Assembly: GCA_018971455.1 (NCBI GenBank)
Contig: JAGXAV010000018.1
Coordinates: 1-12,847, forward strand
From: Rhodospirillales bacterium
Lineage (GTDB): Bacteria > Pseudomonadota > Alphaproteobacteria > Acetobacterales > Acetobacteraceae
Length of the DNA: 12,847 bases
Direction of reading: 5' to 3'
Numbering within the stretch: the first letter of the stretch is position 1; the number at the start of each line of letters is the position of its first letter. The notes below the pieces were generated by a model. The model was not told the DNA's origin. It did not search any database and was given only the letters and a program-made list of their open reading frames with translations. A program made the position numbers and the translations under genes. This document shows, piece by piece, positions 8,012 to 12,847 of the stretch.

Positions 8012-9424
8012 ATGGAAAAAGCACAGCCGAGGACATTGTTCGACAAGGTGTGGGATGCCCACGTCGTCGAGCGGCTTCCGGATGGCACCTGCGTGCTCTA
8101 CATCGATCGCCACCTCGTTCATGAAGTGACCAGCCCGCAGGCCTTCGAGGGCCTGCGCATGGCCGGTCGCCGCGTGCGCCGGCCGGACGCGACGATCGCC
8201 GTCGCCGACCACAACATCGCCACCTCCGATCGCCGCGCCGGCATCAAGGAGGAGGATAGCCGCATCCAGGTGGAAACCCTGGAGCGCAATGTGGCCGAGT
8301 TCGGCGTGCCCTATTTCCCGGTGCTCGATCCGCGCCAGGGCATCGTGCACATCATCGGCCCCGAGCAGGGCATCAGCCTGCCCGGCTTCACCATCGTCTG
8401 CGGCGACAGCCACACCTCCACACACGGCGCACTCGGCGCGCTCGCCTTCGGCATCGGCACCAGCGAGGTCGAGCACGTGCTGGCGACGCAGACGCTGTTG
8501 CAGCGTCCGGCGAAGAACCTGCTGGCGCGCGTCGAGGGCGCGCTGCCGCCCGGCTGCACCGCCAAGGACATCGTGCTCGCCATCATCGCCGAAATCGGCA
8601 CCGCGGGCGGCACCGGCTATGTCATCGAATATGCCGGCTCGACCATCCGCGCACTCGACATGGCCGGGCGGATGACCGTGTGCAACATGTCCATCGAGGC
8701 GGGCGCGCGCGCCGGCATGATCGCCCCTGATGCGACGACGTTCGACTATGTGCGCGGCAAGCCCTTCGCGCCGAAGGGCGAGGCGCTGGAGCGGGCGATC
8801 GAATACTGGTCCACGCTGCCCTCGGACCCCGGCGCGCAATACGACCGCGTTGTCGAGATCGATGCCACCCGCCTGGTGCCGATGGTCACCTGGGGAACCA
8901 GCCCGGAGGCCGGCCTGCCGATCACCGGCGTGGTGCCCGACCCGGCGGGCGAGCCGGACGAGGCCAAGCGCGTGCAGCTGGCGCGCATGCTGGACTATAT
9001 GGGCCTCACCGCCGGGCAGAAGCTCACCGATCTCGCCGTCGATGTCGTCTTCATCGGCAGCTGCACCAACGGGCGCATCGAGGATATCCGGGCCGCGGCC
9101 GACATCGCGCGTGGCCGCCATGTGGCGCCGGGCGTGCGTGCGCTGGTGGTGCCGGGCTCGGGCATCGTCAAGCAGCAGGCCGAGGCGGAGGGGCTCGATC
9201 GCGTGCTGATCGAGGCGGGGTTCGAGTGGCGCGAGGCGGGCTGCTCCATGTGCCTCGGCATGAACCCCGACAAGCTGACGCCCGGGCAGCGCTGCGCCAG
9301 CACGTCGAACCGTAATTTCGAGGGGCGGCAGGGCCCGCGCGGGCGTACCCATCTGCTCTCGCCGGCGATGGCGGCGGCCGCCGCCGTCACCGGCCATCTG
9401 GCCGATGTGCGCACGCTGGTGTGA
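8012..9424 (+). CDS. leuC: 3-isopropylmalate dehydratase large subunit
   Basis: This is the [4Fe-4S] aconitase-family subunit which, with LeuD, isomerises 2-isopropylmalate to 3-isopropylmalate in leucine synthesis. The 470-aa product has the usual [12 protein letters not shown] start and [19 protein letters not shown]. It has [20 protein letters not shown] (129-148), and three cluster ligands: Cys351 in GSCTNGR, and Cys411 and Cys414 in [11 protein letters not shown]. The end shows [20 protein letters not shown]. The ATG at 8012 is preferred: a purine-rich ribosome site (GAGGGGGGG, about 7999-8007) precedes it and the product begins as in homologues. An in-frame ATG at 7991 has no comparable site. 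The short gap after rplS suggests transcription continues from the ribosomal-protein block. Confidence 0.97.
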   Translation: MEKAQPRTLFDKVWDAHVVERLPDGTCVLYIDRHLVHEVTSPQAFEGLRMAGRRVRRPDATIAVADHNIATSDRRAGIKEEDSRIQVETLERNVAEFGVPYFPVLDPRQGIVHIIGPEQGISLPGFTIVCGDSHTSTHGALGALAFGIGTSEVEHVLATQTLLQRPAKNLLARVEGALPPGCTAKDIVLAIIAEIGTAGGTGYVIEYAGSTIRALDMAGRMTVCNMSIEAGARAGMIAPDATTFDYVRGKPFAPKGEALERAIEYWSTLPSDPGAQYDRVVEIDATRLVPMVTWGTSPEAGLPITGVVPDPAGEPDEAKRVQLARMLDYMGLTAGQKLTDLAVDVVFIGSCTNGRIEDIRAAADIARGRHVAPGVRALVVPGSGIVKQQAEAEGLDRVLIEAGFEWREAGCSMCLGMNPDKLTPGQRCASTSNRNFEGRQGPRGRTHLLSPAMAAAAAVTGHLADVRTLV

Positions 9425-9431
9425 GGGGATC

Positions 9432-10055
9432 ATGGACAAGTTCACCACGCTGACCGGCATTGCGGCGCCGCTGCCGCTGGCCAATGTCGATACCGACAAG
9501 ATCATCCCCGCGCGCTTCCTCAAGACCATCAAGCGCTCGGGGCTCGGCGTGCATCTGTTCGACACGCTGCGCTTCGATGCCGAGGGCCGCGAGCGCCCGG
9601 AATTCGTGCTCAACCAGGAGCCCTACCGGAAGGCCGAGATCCTGATCGCGCACGAGAATTTCGGCTGCGGCTCATCGCGCGAGCACGCGCCCTGGGCGCT
9701 GCTCGATTTCGGTATCCGCTGCGTTATCGCACCGGATTTCGCCGATATCTTCAACAACAACTGCTACAAGAACGGCATCCTGCCGGTGCGCCTGCCGCGC
9801 GCGGTGTGCGACCAACTGATGGAAGACGCCAGGCTCGGCGGCAATGCGCGCGTCACCGTCGATCTCGCCCGCCAGGTGGTGGTGCGGCCGAACGGCGAGG
9901 AGATCGGCTTCGAGATCGACGCGTTCCGCAAGCACTCGCTGCTGAACGGGCTGGACGATATCGGCCAGACCCTGCAGCACGCGCCGCAGATAGACGGCTA
10001 CGAGGCGCGGCAGCGCCAGGAAAAAAGCTGGATGCCGGCAATCGCCGTCGTCTGA
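9432..10055 (+). CDS. leuD: 3-isopropylmalate dehydratase small subunit
   Basis: This is the swivelling partner of LeuC; together they form the isopropylmalate isomerase. The 207-aa product has the family landmarks [15 protein letters not shown] (18-32), [17 protein letters not shown] (74-90) and [14 protein letters not shown] (105-118). The C-terminal part includes the [17 protein letters not shown] segment typical of alphaproteobacterial LeuD. The ATG at 9432 lies 7 bases after the leuC stop, and AGGGG overlapping that stop serves as ribosome site, so translation is probably coupled. An upstream in-frame ATG at 9405 would overlap leuC and add residues not found in homologues. Confidence 0.97.
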   Translation: MDKFTTLTGIAAPLPLANVDTDKIIPARFLKTIKRSGLGVHLFDTLRFDAEGRERPEFVLNQEPYRKAEILIAHENFGCGSSREHAPWALLDFGIRCVIAPDFADIFNNNCYKNGILPVRLPRAVCDQLMEDARLGGNARVTVDLARQVVVRPNGEEIGFEIDAFRKHSLLNGLDDIGQTLQHAPQIDGYEARQRQEKSWMPAIAVV

Positions 10056-10070
10056 ACAACGGGGACAGAG

Positions 10071-11183
<1,113 letters not shown>

Positions 11184-11192
11184 CATCAGCCC

Positions 11193-11221
11193 TTGCCCCC
11201 GGCCGGGGCATCGGCTACATC
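11193..11221 (+). promoter_or_regulatory. Putative tRNA-Arg promoter containing a GC hairpin
   Basis: TTGCCC (11193-11198) and TACATC (11216-11221) are separated by 17 bases, which would start transcription a few bases before the tRNA. The spacer holds TGCCCC/GGGGCA (11194-11199 and 11205-11210), a 6-bp stem that could end the leu transcript. No T-run follows, so the promoter reading is favoured over a terminator. Confidence 0.45.
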
Positions 11222-11234
11222 GCCTTCCGCAGTT

Positions 11235-11311
11235 GCGCCCGTAGCTCAATTGGATAGAGCACCAGACTACGAATCTGGGGGTTGGAGGTTCGAGTCCTTC
11301 CGGGCGCGCCA
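11235..11311 (+). tRNA. tRNA-Arg (anticodon ACG)
   Basis: A complete cloverleaf can be drawn. The acceptor stem is GCGCCCG with CGGGCGC (11301-11307), the D arm is GCTC/GAGC, and the anticodon stem CCAGA/TCTGG encloses loop CTACGAA with anticodon ACG. A five-base variable loop follows, then the T arm GGAGG-TTCGAGT-CCTTC with one G-T pair. Discriminator G and CCA are encoded at 11308-11311. Its first anticodon base is expected to be changed to inosine by TadA, so it reads CGU, CGC and CGA. The 3' end of such a gene is a frequent integration site, and the sequence beyond it here looks accessory. Confidence 0.97.
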
Positions 11312-11503
11312 GCGTTTCTCCTGATTGGCAAGACTCTTGCGGCGCCTCGTTCGCCCATACCGTGGGCGGTCTTCACCGCGCCCGTGCTATTCCCTCGCGG
11401 CGTTCCGTCAAACCGACGATATGTCGCCTCTCCCTGGCGCCCACAGAAGGGGCGAAGATAGCCTGCCCGATGCCGTCAGGCTGCGGCGCAACGCCGGACT
11501 TAA
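11312..11503. other. Non-coding stretch between tRNA-Arg and the minus-strand gene pair
   Basis: No convincing gene is seen in these 192 bases. Short stems are present (CGCCCA/TGGGCG at 11352-11368 and CGCCC/GGGCG at 11438-11454), which could end the tRNA transcript from one side or the minus-strand transcript from the other, but neither has a T-run. No second copy of the tRNA 3' end was found here. A frame on the minus strand from the left of the DUF4258-like gene stays open for about 40 codons without recognisable motifs. Confidence 0.5.
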
Positions 11504-11806
11504 TCAACGGTGGTAACGGTCTCGCTCGCTGCCGCGCCGCATCAGCTGCCGTTCCTTAGTCTTCGTGGCGCGATAGGCGGTCACCACACAGCCACCCTTC
11601 TCGACCAGGCGCTTGCCGTTTAGGTGCCGGATGCGCTCCCAGAGGCGCTTGAGGTCGCGCTCGGCCGCCTGGCAGTCTCGGACCAGCACCAGGTAGCCGT
11701 CCTCCACCGGTGTCCCGATCAGCCGGATCAGATCGAGGTCGTCGTCACGGAACCCACGCTGCCCCATGCGCTCGATGGCGTGGCGAGTCAGACTGGTGTT
11801 GCTCAT
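11504..11806 (-). CDS. Small DUF4258-like protein, putative toxin partner of the adjacent regulator
   Basis: The 100-aa basic product begins MSNTSLTRHAIERMGQRGF. It continues through a charged helix (CQAAERDLKRLWERIRHLNGK) to GGCVVTAYR (71-79) and a strongly basic tail. The N-terminal S-x-T-R-H-A-x-x-R-M-x-x-R-G pattern and the final TAYR strand resemble the DUF4258 family, placed among small RelE/barnase-like nuclease folds; function in most members is unproven. His9, Arg13 and Arg17 would be natural active-site candidates. The ATG at 11806 overlaps the upstream stop as ATGA and has an AGGGAGGG ribosome site, so the two genes are translationally coupled. A longer frame to 11899 would overlap the upstream gene by about 95 bases and is rejected. 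The pairing suggests a toxin-antitoxin-like unit, as inference. Confidence 0.75.
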   Translation of the reverse strand: MSNTSLTRHAIERMGQRGFRDDDLDLIRLIGTPVEDGYLVLVRDCQAAERDLKRLWERIRHLNGKRLVEKGGCVVTAYRATKTKERQLMRRGSERDRYHR

Positions 11807-12756
11807 GACTCGCCCTCCCTGATCAGGTCCAGGACTTCGTCCAAGGTCAAGCTGTTGGCGCGCAATGCCCGGATTTCCTCCGCTTTGGCCCGCAACCATG
11901 CCGTGCGTGGCCCCTCTGCGCCCTTCTTGAGAAGCTCGACCGGCACCTCGCGGATGAGGATGGAGCCATCCAGGATGAACTCGGCGATTTCCTCATCCCC
12001 GCCGGCGAAGGCGACGGCTTCAGCGCGGCATATGCAATACTCAGTCTCGCCCGGCCAGAAGCGATCGATCTCGCCAATGCCCAGACCGTCGGCGCTCTCG
12101 CGGAGGCTCACGACGAAGGGGTTATCGCGGGCATCATCGTAGCTTTCTTCGACCGTGTCATAGCGTTCGAGCAAATGAGAGCGTAGCACTTCGTCGAGGC
12201 GCTCGGCCCGGAGGTCGCGTGACTCGATGGAGACGCGCTCGGCGTCCAAGTACGGCGACGACCCCACGACATAGGCGAGGTTCGACAATAGATAGGATCG
12301 CGACGCGTTGCTAAGTTCCTCCGCCTTGTTGAGAGCGGCCTGAACCTCGGCGACATGGGCGCGGCGACGGCGCAGGCTCTGTTCGGCCGCCACGACGAAC
12401 AGGAAGGGAGCCAGTTCGATGATCTGGCTGGCGGAAATCTTGTAGCGCATTGCGGCCAGTGAGAAGGCGTTGCGAATGGCGCCGTCGACCCGCACGTTGA
12501 TCTGGTAGCGATCGCCGCTGCCCTCCGGCTTCGTGGCCTCGGGCATGGGTGCGTCGCCCGTCAACACGTCGAAGGGCACGCCGAGTGCGCCGGCCAGGCC
12601 GTCGACCGTTCGGCTTGCCTTGCCGCTCTGCCGGCTGTTCTCGATCCGCGACAACGAGTCCACGGATATCTTCGCCCGCTCGGCCAGCTCCTTCTGCGTG
12701 AACTTCTGCTGCTCACGCAAGGCCTTCACCCTTAGCCCGTCGATCGGCTTGCGCAT
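11803..12756 (-). CDS. XRE-family HTH regulator with a large uncharacterised C-terminal region
   Basis: The 317-aa product opens with a Cro/CI-type helix-turn-helix (about 7-65: GLRVKALREQQKFTQKELAE, then ISVDSLSRIEN and LAGALGVPFDVLTG). Residues 83-125 (RYQINVRVDGAIRNAFSLAA, then MRYKISASQIIELAPFLF) read like a ribbon-helix-helix unit, one strand and two helices. A basic, probably coiled helical stretch (126-160) follows, then an acidic region of unknown fold. A short helix, LTLDEVLDLIREGES, ends the protein. No HExxH is present, so it is not of the ImmA/IrrE type. The ATG at 12756 is chosen for AAGGAG 9 bases upstream; starting at 12795 adds residues outside the domain. It is probably the autoregulating antitoxin or repressor of the coupled small gene. 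GC content is lower in parts than in the leu genes (12121-12180: 30 of 60; 8521-8580: 47 of 60). Confidence 0.85.
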   Translation of the reverse strand: MRKPIDGLRVKALREQQKFTQKELAERAKISVDSLSRIENSRQSGKASRTVDGLAGALGVPFDVLTGDAPMPEATKPEGSGDRYQINVRVDGAIRNAFSLAAMRYKISASQIIELAPFLFVVAAEQSLRRRRAHVAEVQAALNKAEELSNASRSYLLSNLAYVVGSSPYLDAERVSIESRDLRAERLDEVLRSHLLERYDTVEESYDDARDNPFVVSLRESADGLGIGEIDRFWPGETEYCICRAEAVAFAGGDEEIAEFILDGSILIREVPVELLKKGAEGPRTAWLRAKAEEIRALRANSLTLDEVLDLIREGES

Positions 12757-12776
12757 GGTTCTGTGCTCCTTCGGTG

Positions 12777-12817
12777 GAGCAATAGAAACCCACATCGAGC
12801 TAGCTGAACAATAGGAA
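12777..12817 (-). promoter_or_regulatory. Upstream region of the XRE gene with direct repeats and a palindrome
   Basis: On the plus strand GAGCAATAGAAA (12777-12788) and GAACAATAGGAA (12806-12817) are 12-base direct repeats with two differences, 29 bases apart. The palindrome AGCTAGCT lies between them at 12798-12805. The surrounding DNA is AT-rich (23 G or C among the 60 bases 12781-12840), as expected for a promoter. No single -35/-10 pair stands out on the minus strand. The repeats are good candidates for binding sites of the XRE protein itself. Confidence 0.5.
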
Positions 12818-12847
12818 TCCGGCTCAAATCGAAAAAAATAGCAATCA

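Noticed and set aside
7790..9613. Minus-strand open frame of 607 codons opposite leuC
   Set aside because: Composition is typical of an antisense shadow; leuC covers the same bases with complete catalytic motifs.
11325..11516. Small plus-strand open frame after the tRNA
   Set aside because: It needs a TTG start, has no ribosome site or recognisable motif, and is short enough to occur by chance at this GC content.
11312..12847. Second copy of the tRNA 3' end marking the far side of an island
   Set aside because: No copy of the T-arm-to-CCA sequence was seen in the rest of the window; it may lie beyond the right edge.

Overview
The window looks like a high-GC alphaproteobacterial chromosome. 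The best fit is the Rhodospirillales/Acetobacterales, because ffh-rpsP-rimM-trmD-rplS runs directly into leuC-leuD-leuB. This placement rests on gene order and protein character read by eye, not on a search.

Region 1 (1-1363) holds the 3' end of a short-chain dehydrogenase gene, then a complete 4-hydroxybenzoate 3-monooxygenase (pobA). Region 2 (1364-4466) is a complete tripartite (TRAP) transporter operon, binding protein - small permease - large permease. It has a promoter-like element overlapped by a perfect 12-bp palindrome of LacI-operator type, and strong hairpins flank the binding-protein gene. Its substrate cannot be read from sequence; an organic or sugar acid is likely. Region 3 (4467-7986) is the conserved translation and protein-targeting block: ffh, rpsP, a rimM-trmD gene fusion, and rplS. 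In the fusion, the two normally separate genes form one continuous frame, and the TrmD part lacks its usual first 30 or so residues, including the FPEMF region. This is the most surprising feature of the window. Region 4 (8012-11183) is leuC-leuD-leuB, encoding the isomerisation and oxidation steps of leucine synthesis, closely packed behind rplS with no visible promoter of its own.

Region 5 (11184-12847) starts with tRNA-Arg(ACG), with encoded CCA. Next comes a divergent two-gene unit on the minus strand with lower GC in places: a 317-aa XRE-type regulator and a 100-aa DUF4258-like protein, joined by an ATGA overlap. The regulator gene has paired direct repeats and a palindrome just upstream. 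The layout resembles a toxin-antitoxin-like or autoregulated accessory module at a tRNA integration site, and it is the best candidate for an undescribed small system. No integrase, second attachment site, CRISPR array or insertion sequence is visible. Long antisense open frames across the GC-rich genes are treated as shadows of the real genes.
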